From the NCBI GenBank assembly GCA_921293015.1, contig OV121090.1, positions 3,162,001-3,226,000 of the forward strand: a DNA stretch of 64,000 nt, read 5' to 3'. Below, piece by piece: positions 21,954 to 33,650 of the stretch. The notes beneath the pieces are model-generated. The model was not told the DNA's origin, ran no database searches, and saw nothing but the letters and a program-made list of their open reading frames with translations. Origin of the DNA: Phorcus lineatus. Lineage: Eukaryota; Mollusca; Gastropoda; Trochida; Trochidae. Each line of letters begins with the position of its first letter. Positions within the stretch are counted from its first letter, which is position 1. The position numbers were made by a program, and so were the translations under genes.

Positions 21954-22240
21954 CGCTCTCGCTCCTTCCTATTACCCTGATCTCTTTCAAGCCAAAAGCC
22001 TCGTATCGCTAGCTACCAAACCACCAAATGAGAAGACTCGCATCCATCAACAGCGGCACAACCCGGATCGAAAATCCGTTGAGTTTAAGATAGTAGCTTC
22101 ACGCTCATTGCATAACGACATTCCATTGACTGAAATAATAACAGGTGAATAAGCCACGAATTTCAAGCCGATCCAGCCGTACGAGGCATTTACAATTGCC
22201 CGAATGAGAGCGCTTTCACATAAGCTGATTTAGCAGGATG
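21954..22240 (+). mobile_element. MITE family M1, copy 3 (left end lost)
   Basis: Matches M1 from CGCTCTCGCTCCTTCCTATT to the intact right end CTGATTTAGCAGGATG. The outermost 20 bp or so of the left terminal repeat are missing, and no matching target duplication is visible. The core (CCTCGTATCGCTAGCTACC, CACAACCCGGATCG) is diverged from copies 2 and 5. Confidence 0.82.
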
Positions 22241-22244
22241 GATT

Positions 22245-22635
22245 GAATTTACAAATTCTTCCTATAAGACAAATTATGATTTCAAACATCCAGCTTGTGT
22301 CTTTTTAAGTTTTGATGATATTCTTTTTTTTACGTCATTTACATAAATTTTAACACTGTATTTGATTTCTGTGATCTGTCTAAATATTACCGGTTGCCGT
22401 TTTATCACAATTGTTTTCATGGTAGAAGTGTCTAGGAATTGAGAAACCATTTCATAGAAATATGATTACTTTGCAGTCATATTGATAAACCTATAAATGA
22501 TTTTTCGAGCAATATCGCAGCTCTTAAAGTGGCAATAGCACGTCTTTCGTAAATATATAAACATTTTCCCCAATAAACATTCGCCAAATGTATTATCTTC
22601 AGAGGGTCAAACATGTCATGCTCAACCTGTTCTCC
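22245..22635. other. Non-coding stretch
   Basis: No features recognised between M1 copy 3 and the minus-strand LINE fragment. Confidence 0.4.
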
Positions 22636-22639
22636 CGTA

Positions 22640-23165
22640 GTCTTAGAATACAGACAGACAGACAGACATATTTTATTCAGTTTCTAAGGCCTCTGGCCCA
22701 TACAACATACATGTGTGATATGAATTATTGCATGCTCAATACCTTTACAAGTAATCATAACATTATTGAAGTGAAGACTTAATTACGTACCTTACTGAGA
22801 TACTTTCCCATTTGTTTAAGAGTCTTTATATTTTGTGTGGACATTAAATTTAAGAACCCGTCGAGAGATGGTGGACTGAAGTAATTGTCATGCAAGCAGA
22901 GTTGCCGTTTTTTGCTTCATTTTTCACAAACCATTTGTACACGATATTCATCTTCAATGTGAGATATGGTTTTGGAAGAACAAAATGAACACAGTCTTTC
23001 TCCCCTTAGAATGTTCAAATGACGGCCAGTTTCTATGGCTGTTCTTTAATTGTGAGATCGAAAGCTTATAATAGCAATCTTGTAATACAATAGAAATTTT
23101 AGATGAAATGAGATATCTTCCAACATTAGATAGTAACTTTTATTGGGCATAATAGTTAAATTTGG
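22640..23165 (-). pseudogene. LINE 3' fragment, minus strand, TGTC tail
   Basis: Read leftward, the sequence encodes pieces matching the C-terminus of the 11.5-kb LINE ORF2: TAIETGRH (compare RINTGRW), LCSFCSS, then SHIEDEYR and a cysteine, with stops and shifts between. It then has the 3' UTR block TGGGCCAGAGGCCTTAGAAA, CTGAATAAAATA and a tail of (TGTC)4. It is the same family layout with a different tail unit. Confidence 0.78.
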
Positions 23166-23339
23166 GGGCGTATGAAAGAGATGAGTGCCAGTTCAGTCAA
23201 ACAGTCAAACAAAAATATTAAGACTTGCTTTGGTATGCTGATTTCTTCTCCCTCTAGTCTGAACTAATATGATTCTGGATAACCTGATTTACTAAAAGTT
23301 ACTGTAATAGTTTAAAAGTAAATGTGTCCCCATTGGAGC

Positions 23340-23796
23340 AACTGATCTGTTAATCGCTATAAGTCCAAATGCGCACTCTATGGTCATAACTTTGTGAAAA
23401 ATGATATTTTGGAAATGGCTTTCGAACTCGATCAAGGGTATCATCAAGTTTATCCAAAACCAAAACCTCACTCCTCTAAGTGTAATAGTTTCTGAGAAAA
23501 GCTGTCCCCATTGAACACCATATGACTAAGTCCAAAAAATGACATTTCCATGGAAACGACCAAAAAAATGAATTCCAGAAAATTCAAAAGTAGTCCAAAG
23601 TGTAGACAAGGTTATGGTTAACAAGTGTGCAAAGTTTGGTTGATCTAGACCGAACGGTTTTTGAGTAAATTGACCGGACGGAAGGACGGACGGAAGGAAG
23701 GACGGACCGACAGACGGACAGACGGACGGAATGACCGCTATATACCCCCGCTTACTTCGTTACCCCCGCTTATTCGTAGCGGGGGTATAATAAGTA
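23340..23796 (+). repeat. GACG-tail repeat with terminal hairpin
   Basis: The segment runs through AGTTTGGTTGATCTAGACCG and AACGGTTTTTGAGTAAATTG into an imperfect GACG/GAAG simple repeat (about 23670-23732). It ends with TACCCCCGCTTATTCG and TAGCGGGGGTATAATAA, which fold as a hairpin. I recall this layout as a high-copy repeat of bivalve genomes. The 69-codon frame across it is only the simple repeat being read. Confidence 0.7.
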
Positions 23797-23799
23797 TTT

Positions 23800-23985
23800 A
23801 TTTATATGTCCAATCAAACATAGCCCTTTCATTTCACATGAGAATTGCCTTTGTTATGGTTAATAATTAAAATATTAAGATTTTGAGTTGCCAAACTTTT
23901 AATAGATAAGTAACATTTATATTTGTTTTGAAATAAAAGGACTCAATTTTCACGTGTTTCTACGTCTGAAAACTATGTGCAAACA
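23800..23985. other. Spacer
   Basis: AT-rich spacer between the GACG-tail repeat and the CCAGTACTGG island; nothing recognised. Confidence 0.4.
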
Positions 23986-23989
23986 TGGC

Positions 23990-25615
23990 CGTATGGTGTA
24001 CTGACCCTGTACTGGCTGATCAATATACTGGCCCAGTTCAGGTTAGCATTTACGGCCCTTGTTGTGAGCCAGTACTGGCCCAGTATTCGGCCAGAAATAG
24101 AACAATGTCATGCCAGTACTGGCTCTATTTAGTTTGACCATAACTGTTCAGTAACTTTGATATATCGAAACCGTGGATTTACATGTTCGAATTCTCAGAA
24201 ATCAAGGTTAATTAAGTCACTGTTATTAAGCTGTGCATTCTTATATTGTTAATTTAACTATCCTTAAATTAATGTATACATATTTTGCTTCACAAACCGT
24301 TGTAGTTTTAAAAAAAGAATCTTAATGCGTGCAAATATTATTGAGTCATTCAAAATAAGATCTATCAAAACATGTTATCTAAATAAAGGAAAAACAAGTC
24401 TTTGGAACATATACAGCTGCATATCAAAAGTTTGTTCACTTACTACTTTATCTTAGTGCAAATATCATGTAATTTTTGGTTTGGTTTGAACGTCAATAAA
24501 ATAACTTCAGTAGAACTGACAAAGGATCTCCAATTGCCAATGTGTAAATTAGCCATTTTCCAATTAACTGTCTGATTGTCTCCTCTATCGTACAAAAATT
24601 CGAATTTTGGCATGATTAAATGGACAGAAGGGGTAACATTTTTTAAATTCTAATTTCCTTAAATTTTTTTTTAAATATTCCATTTCGACGCTCATATCAT
24701 ATCGACTTAATGCAAACGAACAAACATGTCTTGAGTTTGAAGCCGTTGATCACTAATTAAGGTTTTTGTAGAGAGAAATACAAATTACTCTTTTCGAAAT
24801 TTTGAACCCTGGCCACTTTGGTGACCTGCCAAAAACTATTACGATTAACTGTTGGATACGGCATACGATTGCGTAAAGTTGAAATGGATATTCTCTTCTG
24901 TATTGGAATTTCAAAATTATCCGGGGGTTTTTCGCAATGCTACAAAGAAACAAAGATATTACAAATTATATGATTTTTGCACTAGGATAGGCAGGTATGT
25001 GAACAAACTTTTGGTATGCAGCTGTAGGTCTACAGAGAAAACATATCACTAATGATATTACAGGATTTGAATTTGTTTAATTCGTAAACAGTATCAATAA
25101 AACCTAATGTAATTTTAGTAAAGGAAAAAACAATTGTAATTATTATATTAAACATGCAAAGACTACATGAGGAACTTATCCAACTTAATTCAACTCATCT
25201 TGATGTCATAATTTGAACTCATATTAAAAGGATACTTGAGTGATACTTCTCCTGTCTTCTCTATAAAGAAGACGACAGTTTGAAAAGAATACCCATAATT
25301 CCGTAACAGGAAGTGCTATGCCAGTAATGGGCCAGTATGTACACTCAATATTATCCTTACAGGGTCTATACTTGCCCTTTTTAAATATCCAATGCACTAA
25401 GACAGGTAGTGATATGCCTTAACCGGGCCAGTACTGGGCCAGTACAGTACACATGTAACGTATTTCCAGTACTGGGCCAATACAGTTCTGCCTTTAATGG
25501 CACGATATGGTTAAATTGATACTGGACCAGTACTGGTTCTATACCGTTAGCCAGTATGCCTTTATCAACTTTACCAGCCAGTATAAAGCCGGTACTGGCC
25601 CAGTAAAGTCATGAT
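23990..25615. repeat. Island of iterated CCAGTACTGG / TACTGGCCCAGTA motifs
   Basis: Two clusters, at 23998-24130 and 25315-25608, contain many direct and inverted variants of ACTGGCCCAGTA and CCAGTACTGG. About 1.2 kb of unrelated AT-rich DNA between them holds the M2 copy at 24414-25024. The outermost bases (CAAACATGGCC on the left, GTCATGATTG on the right) look weakly inverted. Iterated subterminal motifs at both ends are a known trait of some cut-and-paste elements, where transposase binds them; applying that here is inference. Confidence 0.6.
24414..25024 (+). mobile_element. Inverted-repeat element family M2, copy A (611 bp)
   Basis: Left end CAGCTGCATATCAAAAGTTT, right end ACTTTTGGTATGCAGCTG, flanked by TA on both sides (24412-24413, 25025-25026). 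The subterminal block TAGTGCAAATATCATGTAAT and its inverse lie just inside both ends. TA duplication with CAG ends fits Tc1/mariner-type MITEs, which is inference. Short open frames inside (24753-24953 minus, 24852-25052 plus) are parts of the element and not genes. Confidence 0.82.
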
Positions 25616-26005
25616 TGCTGGGATGGTTCCTTTTGACACTTCGTACACGTCTTGCGGTTTGACCTCTTAAACAGAGCTGTGTCGTGACGTTTCTCTTTTG
25701 ACGTTAGTTTTAATTGCAGTGACGGGTGAAACCAGGTTATGTTTGTAAACACTGAAAGCACGTTATGACATTTATTTCCCAATTTCTGTGCTACACAGAA
25801 AACTATTATCGCCTTCACACTATGTTTATTACACTTGCTCGAGAGTTACTCTGGTAGCCTGTCTGCCTGTCAAATAAGGTTTTATCAGTGTTTGCTTTAA
25901 CCCCCTTTTATTTCATTCTCATTTGTTCATCATTGCTAATAGGGTTTCCTCACTATTTGTCATGCTTATTTGTCAGGAATATATGTTACCCTTTTCATAT
26001 TCCGT
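25616..26005. other. Non-coding stretch
   Basis: No recognised gene; a small minus-strand frame (25609-25818) has no supporting features. Confidence 0.4.
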
Positions 26006-26007
26006 AT

Positions 26008-26039
26008 TAGTCCACCGGCCAAGAGGGGTCCCCATGCAC

Positions 26040-26071
<32 letters not shown>

Positions 26072-26557
26072 ATGGCAGAACGAAACCAACTTTTTTTTAA
26101 GCCTTGACATGTCTATTATGCAAATTTGAGTGGTAACAGTGTATAAACTGGGATGCAATGTGTCATATTTACATATTTCCATGGGTACCCCCCTCAGCCA
26201 CTTATTCGCTGAAGCGTCACACCAAAAGGTGGATGTCCCCATATCTTTGGTTCTAATTATCATAGAACCATAATCTTGGTATCTAAATGTATGTTTAGAA
26301 GCTCACTGAATCCATTGACAGACATTTCAGATAGCTACCATGAGTCATTTGTACGAAATTTTAGGTTTCCGTTACAAAAACTCATCATTTATTACTTCGA
26401 TCGGTAACAATTCTATTTTCTCTTCTCTACAGTTAATGTATATCATTTTATTTTACATTTTTTGCACTGAGAGTAGAATTATGAGTACTTGTAACCCTTT
26501 TGCGTACTTACGGGGGGGGGGGGGGGTGCATGGGGACCCCTCCTGGCCGGTGGACTA
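26008..26557. mobile_element. 550-bp inverted repeat with C31 and G15 inner edges
   Basis: The left end TAGTCCACCGGCCAAGAGGG continues as GTCCCCATGCACA and a C31 tract (26041-26071). The right end is the inverse: G15 (26512-26526), TGCATGGGGACCCC, TCCTGGCCGGTGGACTA. Arms of about 32 bp differ at two or three positions. TA or TAT lies outside each end, a possible short target duplication. The interior has no gene. The poly-C and poly-G reads in all frames gave only proline or glycine runs. Confidence 0.7.
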
Positions 26558-26559
26558 TA

Positions 26560-29160
26560 TGTCATCTGAGTAAGCATATACTTCGAAACGTGGCGAATTT
26601 CAAATAAACAAGTTAAATTTACAAATGAAATTGTAGGCGAATTCACATTCTTAATCTCATTCAAATTTTATGGCACGTTTCATATATATTTGCAGTACTA
26701 TAATTAATTAATCAACATCTTAACCACAAATTTAATTTTAGTCTTTCATTGCATAAATAAGTAAAAAAATTTATATAAGTTCTCTTGATGGCTCTATAAG
26801 GTATAGCTATGTCAAATTCAAATATGAATTATATCATATTTTAGTTATTTTTTTAATTCTGAAACTAATAACAATATTCTTATTATCATACGTTTGATGA
26901 GTGAATTCGATAAAATAGTTTCTGTTTGAGTCAATATTAAAAACGGCAAAACTCTCTCAGTAATTTGACACAGCATTTTGATTGCCTCGCAACTGGAAAC
27001 TTTCATTTAATTTTTGTGAGAATACTTGTCTCTAAAAAAACCTGCTTCACCTTTAAAGTAAATTTCAAAACCCTGACATCTCTCATGAGCGGGTCAATCA
27101 AAATTCATAGGATTCTTTAAAACAACCACTGAAAACACACCAGAGTGACGTCAACACCATAGATTAAGACCTTATTCTCGGCGCTAATATGTTATACTTT
27201 GAAGGCCTTCCTTGTTGATGGTGTTGTGAGCTGATGCAAACCTCAACAGCAGTAAAAGGTCAAACCATGCAGCAGCTTCTAATGATGTGTTTACAAATAG
27301 GACTGTTACCTCATCGTGTAGCCAAGGTCTTGAGTCAACTGTAAACATCTTTTCATCATGTTGAAGTGTGTTATTTCTAGAATGCTATTGTAGTTGGACA
27401 CGATATATCGACTTATTTTCAACTAACATTTTAGAGTATGTGTAAACTTTTTCATGATCAAGTGAATTCCTCAAGGTAACATTGCAACGAACACTCTGAA
27501 GACTAAGATCACCATATACCGCTGCGCTAAGGTCATCTTATCACGATAAGGCTTTGTTCAAATGAGTCTACGTCGTGTCCTTGCAAATCGATTAAGTCTT
27601 CTGATTAATGTGAAAGGTCTAAGATAACTTCCTTGTAATTTTTTTTTGCTGAGTCGTAAATGCCTTTGTTTAAATTTGTATGGAGATGTCGGTGGTTCTA
27701 CAAACATAATGTTAAGAGCACTACATTAATATATCTCTAAAGGTTAATGTATCTTTCAAAGAAGGGCTCAGAAACTGCATTGTATATTCTTCCATCAAAT
27801 CTTAAATGTTAATGTTTAACTTTGCATGTAGGTGACGGTGTTCCTCTTAAAATTATATTAGTCGATACTCCGAACTGTAGGAGATTATTTCCATTGATAA
27901 CTTAATTATCAATCCTTTTATATGACATCGTTACACATTCTTAATAGGCTATCCGGACTTGCAAAATCGGTTTTGTATTTCATACTAAGGATTCGATTTA
28001 TTCCCATTAGATGCACGACAGACCTTACGGCAGGTCAGTAAAACAGAAGTGACAAACTGTAGGAGACACGCTTGTTTCTTGGTCACAATTCTCAAATGAC
28101 AAATCAAAGAAACGTAAGCAACATCTTTACATCATCACGATCAGCTTTCTGATTTGTCAGCTTGGATAATCAAGATATAAATCTCAGATTTATTTCCTAA
28201 GCCTGTGTATATCTCTTATTGATTCAATATTGCAGGCTTTGTATTTAATTTTTTAATAAAACGACATAATCCATAAATTGTTTCCCTCTGACAAATTCAT
28301 ATGACAGGAATGTCATAACAAACAGGAAAAGACACATGTTCAATATCATATTTTATTAAAAAATATATGTACTTAACCGCTTGATTATATACAAGAACAC
28401 ATGATTAATGTGCGCATTGATTGGTCAATAATGAATGTATTAGTCACTGTTATCAACATATGTAATGCAATGATGGCTTCGTGAGATCTGTAGGAAAAGG
28501 TCGAGAAAGAGTATCCAAAACTGTAATTATTCTAATGAATAAAACTACCTAAAGGCATAAATTATATGAATTTACACACGAACTGTGTGAACGTTCAATA
28601 AAGGTACTGGAAAGATGTATATACTAACAATTACTTCGAGTGAGTCAGGAATATGGTTTAACATGTCATCAAAAAAGTTTCAGTTCTTCAACACATGTTA
28701 GAATTTCATCTAAATGACCAGGGGGTGGGATATATATATCAACAGTTATAAAATACGTTTAATATCGACGTTTGTCTTGTGAATAAGCTTACCCCTGCGT
28801 CAAATTGGTTATGCAAATAACTTTATAGGGTAAATTTTCTGGTTTGAAATAAAAGATAAACATTTGTATCAAAACAGAGGAACTGTAAACGTCATGAAAA
28901 ACGTTATTGTCTTCATTCACTAAAATTGAAGTAACTCTCAAACACTCACTAAAGAAAGCTTAAGTCTGATGAAAATGAACAACTTGGCAGGATCAGAAAC
29001 TGGAACATTGTTCTTTGTATTATTTGACAATGTCAAGGAACATCCTCATATTGTCAAAAATCCAAATTTGTGCTTTCATCATTATTAGTATGTACATAGG
29101 CACGTCGTTTGAAAAGATTAAGGTTGTATAAAAATATTGAAATGTCAATGCTATTGGCAT
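26560..29160. other. Non-coding stretch downstream of the 29-kb gene
   Basis: No open frames of interest. This is the 3' flank of the minus-strand gene at 29.2 kb. The first AATAAA on its strand that I see is well downstream, near 28188-28193 or 28352 (TTTATT on plus), so its 3' UTR end is unclear. An octamer-like ATGCAAATAA sits near 28811. Confidence 0.4.
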
Positions 29161-29163
29161 CTT

Positions 29164-29733
29164 TTAGTTCGTTTGACAGCGAATTTGTTTATTCTGCCTC
29201 TTTAAGGACTTCTGATTTTCCTTACAAGGAGAGGAGTAGAGAGAAAGGGAATCAAAGTTCAGGCTTTTCGTAACCCGCAAGTCGGGAGAGTTATGGTTCT
29301 TTTTGGCCTTGACCTCTTTATCGTCTTTACACTGAGATTCCTTCACATCGAGTTTGTTCTTTATAAAACTGTTCTTAAGGAGATTCTTTTCGGCCGCCTC
29401 ATCGCACACTGCGTTCACATCCATTTCGTATTTGTTCGTTTTGGATGTCTTTCGTGGAAGATATGGTGACTTGACCCTTGACCGTGTTGCGGAAGGATTT
29501 GGTGACGTTGCGCGAAGGCGACCGAGGGATGGTGACTTGAGATTGTCTTTCGGGTAGTATTTGAAGTTCTCGAAGAAGGTTGCAGATATGTGTTCATCAT
29601 TGACGTAGTTCCTTGGACCGAACCCGGCCTCGGAGTTGATCGACGACGAGCCGTTGAGGGCGTTGAGGTGCATCAAACCGAAACCACAGTCCGTGTCACG
29701 TGACACACTACGAAGAGCGGGAGTCATGAACAT
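29164..29733 (-). CDS. Unrecognised 189-residue Ser/Lys-rich protein
   Basis: I do not recognise this protein. The frame opens at ATG 29733 just after a strong splice acceptor (TTTTTTGTTTTCCAG, exon from 29738) and ends at 29164. In the predicted spliced mRNA an in-frame TAA lies three codons before the ATG (TAA ACA GCC AGG ATG), which fixes the start. Base composition is clearly richer in GC than the surroundings. The N-terminal third (MFMTPALRSVSRDTDCGFGL, FGPRNYVNDEHISATFFENF) looks the most ordered. The rest is basic and low-complexity, with several SP/TP sites (KSPSLGRL, TSPNPS, KSPYLP, NSPDLR, SSPCKE), suggesting a disordered, proline-directed-kinase-regulated protein. No signal peptide, membrane segment or catalytic motif is visible. 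It could be cytoskeletal, nuclear or ciliary; I cannot tell which. Confidence 0.8.
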   Translation of the reverse strand: MFMTPALRSVSRDTDCGFGLMHLNALNGSSSINSEAGFGPRNYVNDEHISATFFENFKYYPKDNLKSPSLGRLRATSPNPSATRSRVKSPYLPRKTSKTNKYEMDVNAVCDEAAEKNLLKNSFIKNKLDVKESQCKDDKEVKAKKNHNSPDLRVTKSLNFDSLSLYSSPCKENQKSLKRQNKQIRCQTN

Positions 29734-29738
29734 CCTGG

Positions 29739-32127
29739 CTGGAAAACAAAAAAGATGGTTAAGCAAAAGCAGAAAGGAACAAAAGTGATTTCGTTACGTT
29801 GCGCTCATAAAAGCAAATAAGTCGGTAAGTAAGCAAACGAGCAAGTAAGTGATTTAGTAATTAAGAAAAAAGGGTGTTTTAACCATTCATATTTTAGTCA
29901 CAAATTTTCATAACTTCCTAATGCAGGCTGCTTTTTAATATGGCCCCTATCACGGCCATTACATCTTTAATGTAGCTTACGTCTAAATGTTGACAAAAGT
30001 AGATGTATTTAACTAGTCAATATGTTTGCTTCCAATAATGACATCACATGCTATAATGAATCGAAATATATAATGTCAATTATGTATGTTTTACATAGAA
30101 ATTTCTTCAACAGTTATCAACGAGAAGTCTTTTGATACTTAATTACATTATTACATTTAATGACGTGCTCGCTAAACACCGCGATCCATAGGACAACTGG
30201 ACAATGGCGCCATTGTACAGAGAAACTACTTTCCTTATAGCTACTTTTCATTAATCTATATTTCAGCAACGGAACGGACAATCGATGATCTCACGGTTCA
30301 GTGCCACGGGACCATTAGTAACTAAGGTAACCAAGCAATAAACACTTATAATCGGCAATTTACAAGGCTCAATTGATTGTTGCGTTTACATTCTACATTC
30401 ATAGTGTGCTATGATAGCTAAAAAAAACATTCAAAGTTAATTGTTATTGGCTTGTGCAAATAAAACAATTACCAAATCACGATTTTTTTCCTTTCAAACA
30501 ACGATCTCTTGTAAATGCATATCTCATTATGTGTTAGAACGCGATAACTTCCATATCCTGACTATTGTTTCACTCAGGAAAACAATAACAAGATCACGAA
30601 AAGCCGCGAAGAATGAAGAATATGAAATTGCTACTGGTAGATTATACGAATACCATTTTATAATAAAAATTATCATGCAATCAGTGCAAATCTCATCGAT
30701 TTATTATAATTGCTACGCCCATAATATTGACGGGAATAGCCTCCTCACGTTCTCGCGACTGTTCGTGCTCTAAGCATGAGATTTCAATGCTTCCGTCCAC
30801 AGGCTATTGAAATGTAATAATCGAATCCCTTCATAAATAATTCATTGTTCATGCTATTGAATACCGATTTCCGATATTCAGATCAAGATGGCCAAAGAAA
30901 TACATCAATCTTGTTCAAAACAAGCTATTTTAAAGTAAGGATTTCTATAAAGGCAATTTATCAGCAGTAATACTTCATGAATATTCAAATTTCCATGTTT
31001 CCATGTAGCGGATCCAATGCTTTGATTAAAAGGTTACTGCGGTAATATATATTTCTATTGCTAATTCTAATGCTATTCGTTAGATCTTTAATGAATATAT
31101 CCACGGTCGTTAATCCTCGCATGTAGAATGATTGTGTTCGTGTATGGATGCGGTGACTTTCAAAGTTTTAAAATTTTATAGCAACGCATGTGGGAAGAAG
31201 CGTAAAGGGAAGGCTACCATTTCTGTGACGCGGATAGCGATAGTTTCAAATTGTCTCAAGTCGTCATTCAGGTAACCTGAGCACACGACTGTCGACAATC
31301 CTTGATAGCTACTTTTTATAGAGAAACGCTCAGGGCCATAAATTATGTTGTCATCTTGATTTCATCAAAGGATTCATTTATTTCATTTTTATTTCAAAAT
31401 CTAATCTGTTTTCTTCTAGGGATTTGGAATAGCCTTTGAAACGAGACCAAATGGTATACAAATTGACAAAAAGGCAGATAGTTATGTAAGAACAGTATAG
31501 AAAATGACCATGGCAAGGGATACGATAATAATTCGATATATGTTCAGTGGTGGTTTAATTCACATGTGAAGCGAATCCTTGGATATCCATGCCTTTTAGA
31601 TTTTGGTAAAACGGCTTATTAAACTGATAACGAATCTAAAAAAATTTCTTGGGAGCCGAATTATATTATTGAACATCAACAGAATGCTACGCCTTCCCTT
31701 TCACATTTTGAGACGCATAAACAGGAGTATGTCGATTCAAAAGTGACAAATTCAACAAAACGAAACCAAAAGAATAGAAACCGTTTTAGAATAAGTAACC
31801 AAAATAATTTTTGAAAGTCGTTCACATCAGAGGAAATCAATAGAAAACAAATACAAAGCGCGATACAATGAATTACCAACGTCCTCTTTCAACTTGAACA
31901 TGAGATATAATATTTGAAATAAGTGACTATTAAACGATATGTAAATTAGACCGGTAAAGTTAAGAATGTCCACACAACCACAATTAGGGAGGTATGATCA
32001 ATACGAGACGCACTGAATTAAGATATAATGCAGAAATTCACTTCCAACTAAAGCATCAATATTACCCGTTGCAATAAGGATTAGTTGATACATACAAATA
32101 ATTAAAGGAAAATAGATAAAGGCTCAC
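29739..32127 (-). other. Intron of the 189-residue protein gene (2389 bp)
   Basis: Bounded by a CAG/GTGAG donor (intron from 32127) and the TTTTCCAG acceptor (29739). The interior is AT-rich, with no convincing exon on either strand. A plus-strand ATG in good context (TCAAGATGGCC, about 30887) opens 16 codons before a possible GTAAGG donor, but nothing else supports it. The segment 31180-31380 is less AT-rich than its surroundings and could be a conserved regulatory block; that is a guess. Confidence 0.65.
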
Positions 32128-32400
32128 CTGTTTATGGATACAGAGTATGTCCAAAATGTTGAGAGAATCTTTGATTCACTGAATCATCACCGAGCTTGGA
32201 GATGGTGTGACCGTACGGCTTGTCTGTCGTGTTATGTCTGAGCGCTGAGCACTCCAAGGCTTTTCTAACATCAGTTGGCGTTGGCGGATCGATATTTCAT
32301 AGAGCAGGATCGTTTCAAGACTCATCTACGCACGAGGGCTGCAGCAGCGAGGCCAGCTTGCAAACCATGACACCATTCTTGCTGTGAAGGATGCATGGCC
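32128..32400 (-). other. 5' untranslated exon of the 189-residue protein gene
   Basis: The 3' end is set by the donor at 32128/32127. The 5' end is not known; composition changes to T-rich noncoding DNA above about 32440. The exon is relatively GC-rich and holds several short upstream frames on the minus strand, including ATGs followed by 24 codons (ATGCATCCTTCACAGC...) and 16 codons. This suggests translation of the main frame may be dampened by upstream ORFs. No TATA box was evident. The exon is inferred from the splice site and composition only. Confidence 0.6.
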
Positions 32401-32439
32401 TTGTATTGAAAACGTGAGGTGGGTTGGCGGTGAACATGA

Positions 32440-33645
32440 ACTCGGGGAAAAATGTGTTTTTTTTCGTTTTTTCTAAACGATTTTTTTCGGATTTTTTTTT
32501 AAGTGAAGGTATTACTCGGCGTAGATGATCATCAAATGTGTTTTAAATATGACATGATTATTAGTACCAAAATTTATTACTTGATGTTTTTTCTTTGTTA
32601 GTTCAATTGTGCGAGTTTTAAAACAGCTCACGATATATAGTTAAATTGTTTTTATTTCCTATACGAATGTAGTTCATATCTCCATTAAAATCAAGATGGA
32701 TAGAAAAATAGGGAAAAGACCAATTTTCATGTTTAGCTACTTCTTCGTGACGTTTCGGAGTAGAGTTACACATTATCAGGTAATATAATTTTAGCCACCT
32801 TCATACCTCATACCTTTCAAAGACTAGAATATTCATTACCTGTAACCTTTCATAAAATTCTGTCATGTGAACTGTTAAATATTCTTACTCTTTCAATATA
32901 AAATGATAGTTTGTTTAAAAGAAACCCTCTTCTGCAACACTTCATTGTATTACTTTAATCCAGGATTATATATAAGTTTATGAAGAAATATATGATATGA
33001 ATGCCCATGTTATATCATGTGTAGGATAAGATTTTCTGAAACTCGTACTCACTGACAAGATATGTACACCTTGTCTAATTTGTCGTTAACATGGGCACGT
33101 ATAATATAGTAATATCGACATTATGACAATTAAAGGACGATTCCGATAACTTGACTGTTCATCCGGTCAAACTGAAGAGGCAAGGCAATGTCTTTAGCGA
33201 AACGTCATGTATTAGAATGGTCAGTGAAAACGTCAGGGAACTATGGCCAGTTGAAGCTTGGCCAGAGGATATTGTATAAAATATTATCGGTGATATATAT
33301 ATTACCCACATAGAAATTGAAATGTAATTCATTAACAAATTTATATGAAACAATTATCATCAAAACTACCCACTACAGGAAGTGTCCAAATAGGTTTGGA
33401 AAATATGGACAATTTTGGAGAGGATGTGTTCATAACAGATTGTAAGCACACTTCTAAATGTGTGGAGTTGTTCATCGACGTGTCTTTTTGTCCTACACAG
33501 CGTTCAGTGGTCCCAATCCTCGACAGCCAAGTTCTTTATATTCCGACATTCGTGTCTTATCGATCGATAAAGGCACAGCAACTCGTATTCTTTGGGACAT
33601 AGAGGCGTCATACGAAAGGCAGAACATATTACCATTTGCAAGACA
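32440..33645. other. Non-coding stretch, probable promoter side of the gene
   Basis: T-rich runs at 32455-32500 precede AT-rich DNA. Overlapping frames at 33345-33709 (plus) run into the M2 element and look like chance. Confidence 0.4.
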
Positions 33646-33650
33646 ATATA

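Noticed and set aside
24753..25052. Short frames with RYVNKLLVCSC endings, also at 33629-33853
   Set aside because: They recur only because they lie in the M2 terminal repeat (GTGAACAAACTTTTGGTATG); they are not genes.
25923..26664. Proline- or glycine-run frames near 26 kb
   Set aside because: Caused by the C31 and G15 homopolymers inside the inverted-repeat element.
30885..30945. Possible plus-strand first exon starting ATGGCCAAAGAA
   Set aside because: Only 16 codons before a GTAAGG; no promoter or next exon seen; lies inside the intron of the minus-strand gene.
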